DNA of 64,000 nt, taken from positions 248,001 through 312,000 of the forward strand of contig NZ_JABBHF010000006.1 of NCBI RefSeq assembly GCF_012910715.1. The letters run 5' to 3'. A model generated the notes under the pieces. The model searched no databases. It was not told the DNA's origin and saw only the letters and a list, made by a program, of their open reading frames with translations. This document shows, in pieces, positions 9,401 through 17,199 of the stretch. Within the stretch, counting starts at the first letter, position 1; every line of letters starts with the position of its first letter. Source of the stretch: Flavivirga algicola. Lineage in GTDB: Bacteria; Bacteroidota; Bacteroidia; Flavobacteriales; Flavobacteriaceae. Position numbers and translations under genes: made by a program.

Positions 9401-9555
9401 GATTCTATGTAACAGGACAAAATATTTTGACCCTTACCGAATATGATGGATTCGATCCAGAGGTAGGTAATAACGGTTTAAGTACCAGAGGTATAGATAA
9501 AGGGACTTATCCGGTAAGTTCTCAAGTAAGAGCTGGTTTACAATTTGAATTCTAA
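6403..9555 (+). CDS. SusC/RagA-family TonB-linked outer membrane protein
   Basis: 1050 residues. Outer membrane importer that with SusD forms a lidded channel powered by TonB-ExbBD. Seen: long signal peptide ending ...GAIHAQ (about residue 36), a CarboxypepD_reg-like domain (about 39-115) containing GTVSDFDGNYEI, then EEVVVVGYGTQKKKELTGAVA leading into the plug (about 115-240, with YVVDGIPF and AAVYGTRGAAGVIIITTKKG), and a beta-barrel ending in QVRAGLQFEF with a terminal Phe. Ten bases separate it from susD-like gene. Substrate unknown; no enzyme is encoded beside it. Long AT-rich upstream region (6160-6402) presumably holds the promoter, but I found no exact TAnnTTTG box. Confidence 0.97.
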   Translation: MKIKLLEKMLFKRWQFKAFLMTFVCCLGSVGAIHAQSTTIKGQVTGDGQPLAGATVIVVGTTTGTVSDFDGNYEIKANPGSKIQVSYLGYIDKTVSVGSATTINVDLKEDLSTLEEVVVVGYGTQKKKELTGAVARVKSDDIVNTATSDLGSALQGQIAGVTVSASSGAPGDEANVQIRGLTSVFGDNRPLYVVDGIPFEGDPRISIEEIESVDVLKDAASAAVYGTRGAAGVIIITTKKGKEGQMKVSANGYYGIQSITSGIPTLGLEDKVYQLFLTGNAQNNSVFGNTWTIIERAPHLLSNNTSLKPLIENDNAPIQNYSLNVSGGKDGLTYNVTANFFDQEGVIIKSGLERFNVRSNTFYSKGKWDIQSAISFRMEEREYAPWGLTKEVISYAAYQPELQIDNTQNDDAGDGSQAQNLSYLGTRLIQRDNSENHYFDGALSLTYNFNDDLKLTTRASVSRDNGTRITINPKFRAYDWEGNELTTDRSRIYNESTLAKKNTWENILNFKKSFGNHNFQLTATYSAEKYSYSQFFASKFDIADNNITVINGATADPNAGSGTNRWTQDRVNTLIGMFGRIQYNYKGKYLFSAGVRRDGSSKFEKEPWGIFPSFSAGWNVSDENFWEPIKSVVSSFKIRASHGTTGNQGIQDYAFGPVIILENDYVFGAGANQNLVLGATQQSFANENVRWETSVSTNFGYDLGFFNNQLTFTSEIYRTDKKDMLFPVRLPPTVGGGNGANSEVVLNVGDMVNQGVELTANYRNKGKFSWNAGLTFTKNENMITRMSETNKEFYFGDSTISGTDNDSDQVSIVKEGLEAGAFMLIKTDGVIQTDEELADYLLEFPTSQAKLGDLRMVDALTVDTDGDGVPDAGDGIINLEDRQYSGSGAPEFEMGFNFSSSFKNFDFSMQWYGAFGGEIMNGNKAYAYQVGNHQDLIYGWTPQNPTSQIPIYRGSQTHDNVRGRTDYWLEDGTFVRLRNITLGYSIPRSKLEKFGLSKLRFYVTGQNILTLTEYDGFDPEVGNNGLSTRGIDKGTYPVSSQVRAGLQFEF

Positions 9556-9564
9556 ACTAAAAAA

Positions 9565-11346
9565 ATGATTATGAAAAAAGTATTAAATATAAAAATAGTC
9601 CTGATTCTGGCATTTTGCTCAATCATAACAGGATGTAAAGATGACTTTCTTGATGAAGATAACCCTAATGCCATATCGACCAATACATTTTGGGATGATA
9701 TACATGACTTAAGATTAGGTATTGTTGGAGCATATAAAGGGATGGCTGCCCCTCACAATTACCATTTAGTAAATGAATTATCAAGATCAGATTTAGCTTG
9801 GTCTAGTGGTTGGCAAAGACCAAACAACAATAACGAGTATTATTTACAGACCTTTAATGAAGCATCTAGTGCTATTAACCAAAAATGGGGTGCTTTATAT
9901 ACAACTGTTTTTAGAGCTAATCAGGTTATTGAAGCTTCAGAACGGTTAGCTGGAACTTATGGGAATGATGATCTTGAAGAAGAAAACAGCCTTATTTTGG
10001 CTCAAGCCAGATTTATTAGAGGTTATGCCTATTTTAACCTCCATAATTCATTCAATGGTGGTTCTGTTCCTATTTGGGATATTGTTGCTGGTGGCGATAA
10101 TGGATACTATAGACCAGCTAATACAGCTGATGAAGTAAGACAGTTTTATCTAGCAGATTTGCAATATGCCTCAGAAAATTTACCTACAACCTGGGATGAT
10201 AAAGAAAAAGGGAAAGTAACAGCAGGAGCTGCTGTGGCTGTTATGGGACAGTCGCATTTATACGCTGGAAATTATGCCGAAGCTGCTGTCCATTTTAAAC
10301 GTGTTATAGACGAATTTGGATATAGTTTAACTCCAAATATAGGAAGTAACTTTACAACACTGGACGAACTCAATGAAGAGTCTATTTTAGAGTTGGTTTA
10401 TTCTATAGATTATAAAAATGAGCTAAACCCTTGGGATATTAGAGATACTGCTTCCACAAGTGGTTATGATAGACAATTTACAGGAGCTCCTGGTCAATGG
10501 TTTGGCGCAGTAGCAGCTAATTGGTTGATTTTAGAATATAGAAATGATCCCTTAGACTTTTCTGATCCTAGAAATATAGTTACGGAAGAAGATGGTACCC
10601 AAAGATTTAGAAGATTTAGTTTAAGAACTTCTTGGTCTGTAGCTTTGGTTGACGACGAGGATATGGAATATTACGGATTTCCTAAAACGGGTCAGGCTGC
10701 TAATTTTAACGTTAAGATGACATGCTTTTGGAGAAAGCATACCAATTGGGATTTAGGTTTTGAGAAAGAAGCAGATATCACTCCTGGAAAAGTACGTTCT
10801 GGTATTAACCAAAGATTAATTCGTTTAGCAGAAGTTTACTTACAATATGCTGAATGTATGGTGCAAACTGGAGACGTAGATGAAGCACTATTATATATAA
10901 ATAAAGTAAGACGTAGATCTGGAGTTAGATTATTAGGACCTATAGGATCTGGAGAATATCCATTAAATGATCATGATAACGAGGTCTATGATGCGAACAG
11001 ATTAATGGATCATTTAATGTATGTAGAGTATCCACTTGAGTTATCTGCAGAAGGTGACGGTGGAAATAGAAATATAGACCTTAGAAGATGGGGCATTAAA
11101 AAGCAGCGTTTTGAAGAATTAGCTACTAAAAGGTATGCGGCAGATCATTATGAAGTCGAAAAAGAAGATGGTACAACAGCGTGGAGATGGGCCTCGATTG
11201 TGAAAGAGTTGGATACATCAGATCCAGAAGTAGATCTTGATTGGAATGAGTTTCAAGAAGCAGCAATAAACTATAATGAAGCGAACCATGCTTATTGGCC
11301 AATACCAAATAGTGAAACAATAGCTAATCCAAACTTATATAATTAA
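9565..11346 (+). CDS. RagB/SusD-family surface lipoprotein
   Basis: 593 residues. Cell-surface substrate-binding partner of the preceding SusC-type channel. N-terminal lipoprotein signal with lipobox IITGC (Cys about residue 24), then DDFLDEDNPNAISTNTFW, the usual start of the mature SusD fold; helical TPR-like segments such as LILAQARFIRGYAYFNLHNSFNG (about 147-169), RLAEVYLQYAECMVQTGDVDEALLYINKVRRRSG, and C-terminal NHAYWPIPNSE. The start could be Met1 (9565) or Met3 (9571). Ten bases separate its stop from the next gene, so the three genes form one operon. Confidence 0.95.
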   Translation: MIMKKVLNIKIVLILAFCSIITGCKDDFLDEDNPNAISTNTFWDDIHDLRLGIVGAYKGMAAPHNYHLVNELSRSDLAWSSGWQRPNNNNEYYLQTFNEASSAINQKWGALYTTVFRANQVIEASERLAGTYGNDDLEEENSLILAQARFIRGYAYFNLHNSFNGGSVPIWDIVAGGDNGYYRPANTADEVRQFYLADLQYASENLPTTWDDKEKGKVTAGAAVAVMGQSHLYAGNYAEAAVHFKRVIDEFGYSLTPNIGSNFTTLDELNEESILELVYSIDYKNELNPWDIRDTASTSGYDRQFTGAPGQWFGAVAANWLILEYRNDPLDFSDPRNIVTEEDGTQRFRRFSLRTSWSVALVDDEDMEYYGFPKTGQAANFNVKMTCFWRKHTNWDLGFEKEADITPGKVRSGINQRLIRLAEVYLQYAECMVQTGDVDEALLYINKVRRRSGVRLLGPIGSGEYPLNDHDNEVYDANRLMDHLMYVEYPLELSAEGDGGNRNIDLRRWGIKKQRFEELATKRYAADHYEVEKEDGTTAWRWASIVKELDTSDPEVDLDWNEFQEAAINYNEANHAYWPIPNSETIANPNLYN

Positions 11347-11356
11347 AAAAAAGATT

Positions 11357-12964
11357 ATGAAAAATATATATTTAATAACTATCATGCTGGTTCTAGCCTT
11401 CTTTGGGTGTCAGGATGATAGTTACGATGCACCGAATGAGTTTTCAGACACTGGGTTCTATACGAGCCAAGGGCAAAAGCCTTTAGAAATAAATATTTTT
11501 GAATATATATCCTTTACTAATTTATCACGAGGGTATATCGACCATAAATGGACCATTGACGAAGGGAACTTTTTCCTGAAAGGTCCCTTTAAAAGTAGAG
11601 ATTCTTCAGAGATATTTGAACAGAAAATCATCAATCCTGGAGACACAACATCAACAGATAAAACAATACATGTATACTTTAAAGAATCTGGACAACAAAA
11701 AGTCAGACTATATAATGTATTTGATGAATATGTAGAGTTTAGAGGATTTAGAGATGGAAGTCCATATACGTTAGCCGCTGAAGAAAGAGAAGGAAACTGG
11801 GTTATCGATACAACATTTAGTGTAAAGGTTTACGATACCATTATTCCCGAAATTCAGATTAAACAAAACGATATAGTAATAGAGCATGAAAGTAACGACA
11901 CTATTTATGTTGAAGCTGGAGACTTTCTTGAGTTTACAGATATAACGACCATTGGAGAGCCGACTGACAGATGGTGGTTTATTAGAAATGATCTAGATGA
12001 AGGTGTTGAACACCAACCAGATGATGTTATTGCTTCTAGTAGTGATGAAGTAGCGCAAATTATATTTAAGAGATTAGGAAAATTTGAAGCTGGTGTTAAT
12101 GTATCGAGACAAGGACAGAATATCCCAGGAGATTTTGATCAATATCTAGTTCCAAGGCCTATAAAGGTTATACCTTCTAGCAAACCGTTTGAGCTTACTG
12201 GAGATATTGTTGAATTAGAAGATGAAACGATTAGTGTGCCTTTTAATGGTGAGTTTGCTCCATTTATAAATAAAGAATCGTTCTTCGAAGTTGAAGTTAA
12301 TGGTACTGTTTTCCCAGTTGCATCGGTTACGATTAATGAAGACGATGCGACTTTCTTAGACATTGTATTAGCCGATCCCATTTATAGACCAGATGTAATC
12401 ACAGTGACACTTTTATCAGGAAGTGGTATAGAATCGACAGATACACGTACTCCGGTTGCTTTTGCAGATGCACCTGTAATCATGCATGATGTAAACTTAT
12501 TAGGTGATGTTTTTGGCAGTTTTGAAGACTTTGGCGCGCCATGGCAACCGTTCGCTCCTGCTTGGGGAGCTAATGAAGGTGGCTTAGAATGGACCGATGA
12601 AAGAGCTTATCATGGTGATTATAGTATGAAAATGTCTATGGTAAATGGAGAAAGATGTGCTGCTGAAGTGTATCTTGACGATCCAATAATTTTTGAAGCT
12701 GGTGTAACCTATGAAGTAAAATATTGGATGTATGTTGAATCTAGAGATGTCCTTCCTAACGAGATTGGTTTATGGTTCTTAAACGAATGGCGTCAGTTCT
12801 GGAATAGTCCAGACAAGCCTGCAGGACAGTGGCTAGAACAAAGCTTTGAAGTAACCAATGCACAACCATTGGCAAGATTATATTTTAGAATTTTGGGTGG
12901 GGGTCAAAATTATGTAGCCTATTTTGACAACTTTTACATTGTTAAAAAAGAAGTAAGACCATAA
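11357..12964 (+). CDS. surface lipoprotein in SusE/SusF position, PKD-like and carbohydrate-binding-like domains
   Basis: 535 residues with a lipoprotein signal (lipobox AFFGC, Cys about residue 18) followed by acidic QDDSYDAPNE, the kind of motif that sends Bacteroidota lipoproteins to the surface. The N-terminal half resembles PKD/Ig-like modules (HKWTIDEGNF, QKVRLYNVFDEY). The last 150 residues (GSFEDFG...GGLEWTDERAYHGDYSMKM... ARLYFRILGGGQNYVAYFDNFYIVKK) look like a CBM4/9-type jelly-roll. Third gene of the SusCD operon, so likely an auxiliary glycan-binding protein; direct evidence for the ligand is absent. Confidence 0.8.
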   Translation: MKNIYLITIMLVLAFFGCQDDSYDAPNEFSDTGFYTSQGQKPLEINIFEYISFTNLSRGYIDHKWTIDEGNFFLKGPFKSRDSSEIFEQKIINPGDTTSTDKTIHVYFKESGQQKVRLYNVFDEYVEFRGFRDGSPYTLAAEEREGNWVIDTTFSVKVYDTIIPEIQIKQNDIVIEHESNDTIYVEAGDFLEFTDITTIGEPTDRWWFIRNDLDEGVEHQPDDVIASSSDEVAQIIFKRLGKFEAGVNVSRQGQNIPGDFDQYLVPRPIKVIPSSKPFELTGDIVELEDETISVPFNGEFAPFINKESFFEVEVNGTVFPVASVTINEDDATFLDIVLADPIYRPDVITVTLLSGSGIESTDTRTPVAFADAPVIMHDVNLLGDVFGSFEDFGAPWQPFAPAWGANEGGLEWTDERAYHGDYSMKMSMVNGERCAAEVYLDDPIIFEAGVTYEVKYWMYVESRDVLPNEIGLWFLNEWRQFWNSPDKPAGQWLEQSFEVTNAQPLARLYFRILGGGQNYVAYFDNFYIVKKEVRP

Positions 12965-12986
12965 TCTAAATAGTACGATTTAAAAT

Positions 12987-13020
12987 AAAAGCCTATTTGA
13001 AAATTTCAAATAGGCTTTTT
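12987..13020 (+). terminator. intrinsic terminator of the SusCD operon
   Basis: A perfect inverted repeat (AAAAGCCTATTTGAAA at 12987-13002 with its complement at 13004-13019) followed by T residues, 22 bases after the operon's last stop codon. Confidence 0.88.
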
Positions 13021-13185
13021 GCATTTATAGCCCTGCCTTGAATTAAGTTGGTATAAAAAATGACCTATTACTTTATTGTTACGCTTACAGAGTTTCAATA
13101 TTAATATAGAAAAAACACATTTTATTAACTGTTTGAAAAAAGTCATAACTTGTATAGCTCAATGACTAACTAAAAACTAATCATT

Positions 13186-13596
13186 ATGACAGAAACATCA
13201 ACAATAAAACCACCTGTTTGGTTTTGGGTAGTAAGCGTAATAGCGCTTATATGGAACGGACTTGGAGTCGACGGCTATTTAGGACAAGCCTATAATACGG
13301 AAAGATACCGTAACGCTTTTTCTGCCGAAGAGCTTGAAATAGCAACGAATGCCCCTTCATGGATCACTGCGGTATTTGCTATTGCAGTTTTTATTGGAGC
13401 TATTGGGCTTTTATTAAGAAAAAAATGGGCGACAATCTTTTGGGGAATTTCATTAATTGCTGTTATTCTTCAAATGGGATATGCTTTTATTAATGGAAAG
13501 GTTATAAATTTATGGATGACTATAATGATAATTGTATTTGCATTCATTTTTCTTTGGTTTTCCAGAAAATCTCGAACAAAAGGTTGGATTTCATGA
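13186..13596 (+). CDS. small integral membrane protein, function unknown
   Basis: 136 residues with four probable membrane helices: about residues 11-27 (WFWVVSVIALIWNGLG), 58-78 (ITAVFAIAVFIGAIGLLL), 82-100 (WATIFWGISLIAVILQMGY) and 107-126 (INLWMTIMIIVFAFIFLWF), then a basic tail. Arrangement recalls small flavobacterial membrane proteins loosely named sugar transporter, but there is no transporter motif. It stands alone and converges on the 115-residue secreted protein, with a large hairpin repeat between them. Confidence 0.75.
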   Translation: MTETSTIKPPVWFWVVSVIALIWNGLGVDGYLGQAYNTERYRNAFSAEELEIATNAPSWITAVFAIAVFIGAIGLLLRKKWATIFWGISLIAVILQMGYAFINGKVINLWMTIMIIVFAFIFLWFSRKSRTKGWIS

Positions 13597-13623
13597 CATA
13601 CTGAGCCAACAGACTAAAAATAT

Positions 13624-13759
13624 AAAGAGGGTGTCTAAAAAATGTCATCTGAATGAAATGAAGAATCTATCATAATTTTAATGCTATGATTTTCAAATCA
13701 ATAAGATTCTTCGCTCCGCTCTGAATGACAAAATAAATTACTTTTTAGACACCCTCTTT
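13624..13759. repeat. 136-bp hairpin repeat with 18-bp terminal inverted repeats
   Basis: The ends AAAGAGGGTGTCTAAAAA (13624-13641) and its exact complement (13742-13759) frame a second, imperfect inverted pair: GTCAT...GAAGAATCT at 13644-13668 and the complement of GTCATTC...GCGAAGAATCT at 13704-13729. It lies between convergent genes, so it may act as a two-way terminator. The inner motif resembles the GTCATTCTGAGCGAAGCGAAGAATCT-type dispersed repeat of Bacteroidota genomes as I recall it; a small non-autonomous element (MITE-like) is possible. I see no clear target duplication. Confidence 0.8.
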
Positions 13760-13785
13760 CAATTATGGTTTAATTATTGAAGCCA

Positions 13786-14133
13786 TTACTTAGCTCCGTA
13801 AGCATCATAAGCAGCTAATTGTTTTGAAGTTAATAAGCTCTTTATAGCGTCTAATGTTTCACCGCGTTTAGCTCGTAATTCTTTTTTGTATGTGTCTTTC
13901 TTTTTCTTTGATTTAGATGTTTCTGCTTGAAAAAGAACAAGTGCTTTGTAGAGTTCTTTAGCTTGAGCTTCTTGTGTTTTTGAAAGTTTCAAACTTTTAT
14001 CCTTTCCTGTTAGCATAACATTATCCTGTTGAATTAAGTCATTTACCTTAGCATCAACATCACTTTGAGCAAATACGGCTGATGACGTTATCACAAAAAA
14101 TAATAAAGACAGGATGGTTTTTTGTAGATTCAT
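13786..14133 (-). CDS. small secreted protein, function unknown
   Basis: 115 residues with a clear Sec signal peptide (about residues 1-22, cleaved after ...AVFAQ). The mature part is about 93 residues, helical and highly charged, with a KSKKKKDTYKKELRAKRGETLDAI stretch and LTSKQLAAYDAYGAK at the end. The spacing of LSKTQEAQAKEL and LTSKQLAAY recalls the LTxxQ-type helices of Spy/CpxP-like periplasmic proteins, but similarity is weak. Monocistronic by context. Confidence 0.7.
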   Translation of the reverse strand: MNLQKTILSLLFFVITSSAVFAQSDVDAKVNDLIQQDNVMLTGKDKSLKLSKTQEAQAKELYKALVLFQAETSKSKKKKDTYKKELRAKRGETLDAIKSLLTSKQLAAYDAYGAK

Positions 14134-14179
14134 GGGTACAATAATTTAAATTATATAGTGTAAATATAATGAAATTTAA

Positions 14180-14773
14180 TTATTTGTGTCTTCCTTTTAG
14201 TTCTTCCTCAATGTCTTTTAAACTGAATCCTTTTGCTTTTAGTAGCATTAAATAGTGAAATAAGAGATCTGCCGATTCATATAAAAACAGCTCATCATTG
14301 CTGTCCATAGCTTCAATAACCGCCTCTACAGCCTCCTCTCCTACTTTTTGAGCTATTTTATTGATGCCTTTGTCAAATAAACTAGCTACATATGATTTCT
14401 TGGTGTCCTTATTTGAAACACGTTCTTCAATAACATCTTCTAAAGTTGAGAAAAAACCATAAGACGGCTCATTTTCGGTTTTCCAGCAGGTATCTGTCCC
14501 AGTGTGGCATGTAGGGCCAACGGGATTCACCTGAATTAAGAGCGTATCGTTGTCACAATCATTTTTTATATCAATCAGGTTTAAAAAATTGCCACTCTCT
14601 TCGCCTTTAGTCCATAACCGCTGTTTGCTTCTGCTAAAAAAAGTTACCTGTTTGGTTTCAATTGTTTTTTGATAAGCTTCTTCGTTCATATACCCCAGCA
14701 TCAGCACATTTTTTGTGGTAGCATCTTGTATGATTGCTGGAACTAATCCGTTATTATCGTATTTAATAGTCAT
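14180..14773 (-). CDS. hisI (hisIE): bifunctional phosphoribosyl-AMP cyclohydrolase / phosphoribosyl-ATP pyrophosphatase
   Basis: 197 residues; catalyses steps 2 and 3 of histidine synthesis. N-terminal cyclohydrolase domain (about 1-105) shows VLMLGYMNEEAY, WTKGEESGNFLNL, the metal site DCDNDTLLIQV and the zinc Cys pair in GPTCHTGTDTCW. C-terminal HisE domain (about 110-197) has KVGEEAVEAVIEAM and ESADLLFHYLMLL. Last gene of the his operon; 114 bases containing a hairpin repeat separate it from hisF. Confidence 0.97.
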   Translation of the reverse strand: MTIKYDNNGLVPAIIQDATTKNVLMLGYMNEEAYQKTIETKQVTFFSRSKQRLWTKGEESGNFLNLIDIKNDCDNDTLLIQVNPVGPTCHTGTDTCWKTENEPSYGFFSTLEDVIEERVSNKDTKKSYVASLFDKGINKIAQKVGEEAVEAVIEAMDSNDELFLYESADLLFHYLMLLKAKGFSLKDIEEELKGRHK

Positions 14774-14852
14774 AATTTTTTCATTCCCACTTTTTCGCCT
14801 TAGTAAAGATAAACGACGGTAGGAATCTTTTTATTTTTAGTTTAATTATAAT

Positions 14853-14877
14853 GGATTCCTGCTTTCGCAGGAATGAC
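14853..14877. repeat. REP-like hairpin between hisF and hisIE
   Basis: ATTCCTGC (14855-14862), loop TTTC, GCAGGAAT (14867-14874), flanked by GG and GAC. This is the widely seen GTCATTCCTGCGAAAGCAGGAATCC-type palindrome. It lies inside the his operon in the only sizeable gap in its second half, where it could stabilise upstream mRNA or lower hisIE expression. Confidence 0.8.
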
Positions 14878-14887
14878 AAAACACTAT

Positions 14888-15643
14888 TTACAAGCGTACT
14901 TCTATATGATTCTTTTTTAACTCTTTCTTTAAGTCTGGAATAGGAATTTCACCAAAATGAAACACACTAGCTGCCAGAGCAGCATCAGACTTTCCTTTTT
15001 TAAAGGTATCTATAAAATGCTGCACATTTCCGGCACCTCCTGATGCAATGATTGGAATGTTTAATTCTTCAGACAACCTTGCTAAAGCCTCATTCGCAAA
15101 ACCATTTTTTGTACCGTCATGGTTCATGGATGTGAACAGAATTTCCCCGGCACCGCGCATTTCAACTTCTTTTGCCCATTCAAACAAATCAATGTCGGTT
15201 GGGATACTGCCACCAGCCAAATGTACTTTCCACTCACCATCTACTTGCTTTGCATCAATAGCAACAACCACGCATTGACTTCCAAATTTATCGGATAGCT
15301 CATTAACCAATTCAGGTCTTTTAACAGCCGATGAATTTATTGATACTTTGTCTGCACCACATTGCAATAAGGCATCTACATCTTCAACAGAAGAAATTCC
15401 ACCACCAACCGTAAATGGAATGTTTACTTGTTCTGCTACATGTAATACCATATCTAATGTGGTAGCTCGCCCTTCAAGCGTTGCAGAAATATCGAGAAAG
15501 ACCAACTCGTCTGCTCCAATATCTGCATATTGTTTAGCCAATTCTACAGGGTCGCCAGCATCGCGTAAATCAACAAAATTAACACCTTTAACGGTTCGTC
15601 CATTTTTAATATCCAAACAGGGTATGATTCTTTTTGTCAACAT
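14888..15643 (-). CDS. hisF: imidazole glycerol phosphate synthase, cyclase subunit
   Basis: 251 residues, (beta/alpha)8 barrel. With HisH it turns PRFAR and ammonia into imidazole glycerol phosphate and AICAR. Catalytic Asp in [16 protein letters not shown] (residue about 11) and in [11 protein letters not shown] (about 130), phosphate loops GGGISSVED and IASGGAGN are present. Three bases separate it from hisA upstream. Confidence 0.98.
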   Translation of the reverse strand: MLTKRIIPCLDIKNGRTVKGVNFVDLRDAGDPVELAKQYADIGADELVFLDISATLEGRATTLDMVLHVAEQVNIPFTVGGGISSVEDVDALLQCGADKVSINSSAVKRPELVNELSDKFGSQCVVVAIDAKQVDGEWKVHLAGGSIPTDIDLFEWAKEVEMRGAGEILFTSMNHDGTKNGFANEALARLSEELNIPIIASGGAGNVQHFIDTFKKGKSDAALAASVFHFGEIPIPDLKKELKKNHIEVRL

Positions 15644-15646
15644 GTA

Positions 15647-16381
15647 CTATATAAATTTTTCTAATTCAAAGAGACTTATTCTGTTTTCATAAATAGCTTT
15701 TCCTATAATGACACCCTCACAGCCAATTTCCTTTAAAATGGGTAGTTCATCAATAGATGAAATACCACCAGATGCTATTAATCTAATGGATTGATCATTA
15801 CTACTATTTGTACATTCTGAAATAATTTGTTTATACAATTCAATCGATGGCCCTTCAAGCATACCGTCTTTTGAAATATCTGTACAAATAACATATTTAA
15901 TGCTTTTCTTTTGATACGATTTAATAAACGGAATAACATCTTCCTTACTTTGTTCCATCCAACCACTAATGGATATTTTCCCCTGGTCGCTATCGGCTCC
16001 TAAGATAATTTTTTCGGCACCATATTTATTAATCCAACCCTCAAATGTTTCAGCGTCTTTAACGGCAATGCTTCCTCCGGTAATTTGCTTTGCTCCAGAA
16101 TTAAAAGCAATATGTAAATCTTCGTTTGTTTTCAAACCGCCTCCGAAATCTATTTTGAGACTCGTTTTAGAGGCTATTTGCTCTAGTATTTTATAGTTTA
16201 CTATATGTTTAGCCTTTGCACCATCTAAATCAACCAAATGCAAGTATTCGATGCCTGAACCTTCAAACATCTTGGCAACCTCCAAAGGGTTTTCATTGTA
16301 TACTTTTTTGGTGTCGTAATCTCCTTTGGTTAATCGAACACATTTTCCGTCTATGATATCTATGGCTGGTATTATTCTCAT
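15647..16381 (-). CDS. hisA: phosphoribosylformimino-5-aminoimidazole carboxamide ribotide isomerase
   Basis: 244 residues, (beta/alpha)8 barrel, step 4 of histidine synthesis (ProFAR to PRFAR). The catalytic Asp in [17 protein letters not shown] (residue 8), [14 protein letters not shown] (about 127), [14 protein letters not shown] and the phosphate loop ASGGISS are seen. A 199-base gap separates it from hisH, the longest within the operon after the leader. Confidence 0.98.
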   Translation of the reverse strand: MRIIPAIDIIDGKCVRLTKGDYDTKKVYNENPLEVAKMFEGSGIEYLHLVDLDGAKAKHIVNYKILEQIASKTSLKIDFGGGLKTNEDLHIAFNSGAKQITGGSIAVKDAETFEGWINKYGAEKIILGADSDQGKISISGWMEQSKEDVIPFIKSYQKKSIKYVICTDISKDGMLEGPSIELYKQIISECTNSSNDQSIRLIASGGISSIDELPILKEIGCEGVIIGKAIYENRISLFELEKFI

Positions 16382-16424
16382 AATTAAATGATTTTAAATC
16401 ATTAATAATATATATTTGAATTAT

Positions 16425-16580
16425 ATGAATTTAATCAAAAATTTAGCGTTTCGCTTTATTATCTCAATCTCAGTAGCCCAAACAATAGCAAAACAGTTTC
16501 ATGAGCTCTATGATTTTTTATTAATTTCTATTTCGATTCTTTTGTTTGTATTGTTAACGCATCTATCGAAGAAATTTTAG
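16425..16580 (+). CDS. possible 51-residue hydrophobic peptide, antisense to the his operon gap
   Basis: An ATG at 16425 opens 51 codons ending in TAG at 16578-16580, immediately abutting the hisH stop on the other strand. The product is hydrophobic (LAFRFIISISVAQTIA and LLISISILLFVLLTHL could each span a membrane) with a basic end. An exact TATATTTG -7 box at 16411-16418 lies six bases before the ATG, so a transcript would be nearly leaderless. It fills almost the whole hisA-hisH gap, which otherwise has no function. A chance ORF is quite possible. Confidence 0.3.
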   Translation: MNLIKNLAFRFIISISVAQTIAKQFHELYDFLLISISILLFVLLTHLSKKF

Positions 16581-17162
16581 TTACAATTTTAAAAAATTCT
16601 CTAATATTTTAGCACCAGCTAAGCTACTCTTTTCTGGGTGAAATTGTACACCATAAAAATTATTATGTTGCAATGCCGAAGCATAATTAATACCATAATC
16701 GGTTTTAGCAATCGTTTCATCACAGTGTTCAGCATAATAGCTGTGTACTAAATACATATATTCATTTTCTTTAATCCCGGAAAACAGATCAGATTTTAAA
16801 TCTTTAATAACATTCCATCCCATTTGTGGCACTTTTACACCGTTATTAAAGCGTTTCACTTTGGTTCTAAATATACCAAGTCCTTTAGTATTTCCTTCTT
16901 CTGTCGATTCACATAATAGTTGCATACCCAGGCAAATCCCTAAAACTGGTTGTTTTAATTTGGGAATAAGCTTATCTAATCCGCTGTTTTGAAGCATAAT
17001 CATAGCTGAACTAGCCTCACCAACACCAGGAAAAATAATTTTGTCTGCAGCCAATATTTCTTCTGGATTGTTTGATAAAACAGCATCAATTCCTAAGCGT
17101 TTAAAAGCAAATTGAATACTTTTAATGTTTCCTGCACCGTAATTAATAATTACTAATTTCAC
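16581..17162 (-). CDS. hisH: imidazole glycerol phosphate synthase, glutaminase subunit
   Basis: 193 residues, class I glutamine amidotransferase supplying ammonia to HisF. The nucleophile Cys is in VLGICLGMQLLCES (about residue 77-80), the His and Glu of the triad are in GVQFHPEKSS (about 174-182), and the oxyanion region is IIFPGVGEASSAM. Standard length and start MKLVIINYGAGN. Confidence 0.98.
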   Translation of the reverse strand: MKLVIINYGAGNIKSIQFAFKRLGIDAVLSNNPEEILAADKIIFPGVGEASSAMIMLQNSGLDKLIPKLKQPVLGICLGMQLLCESTEEGNTKGLGIFRTKVKRFNNGVKVPQMGWNVIKDLKSDLFSGIKENEYMYLVHSYYAEHCDETIAKTDYGINYASALQHNNFYGVQFHPEKSSLAGAKILENFLKL

Positions 17163-17199
17163 TTGATTTTTGGTTTATAATATTTGAGTTACGATAATT

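Noticed and set aside
13624-13759. A transposase-bearing insertion sequence at the inverted repeat
   Set aside because: The element is only 136 bases and has no coding capacity.
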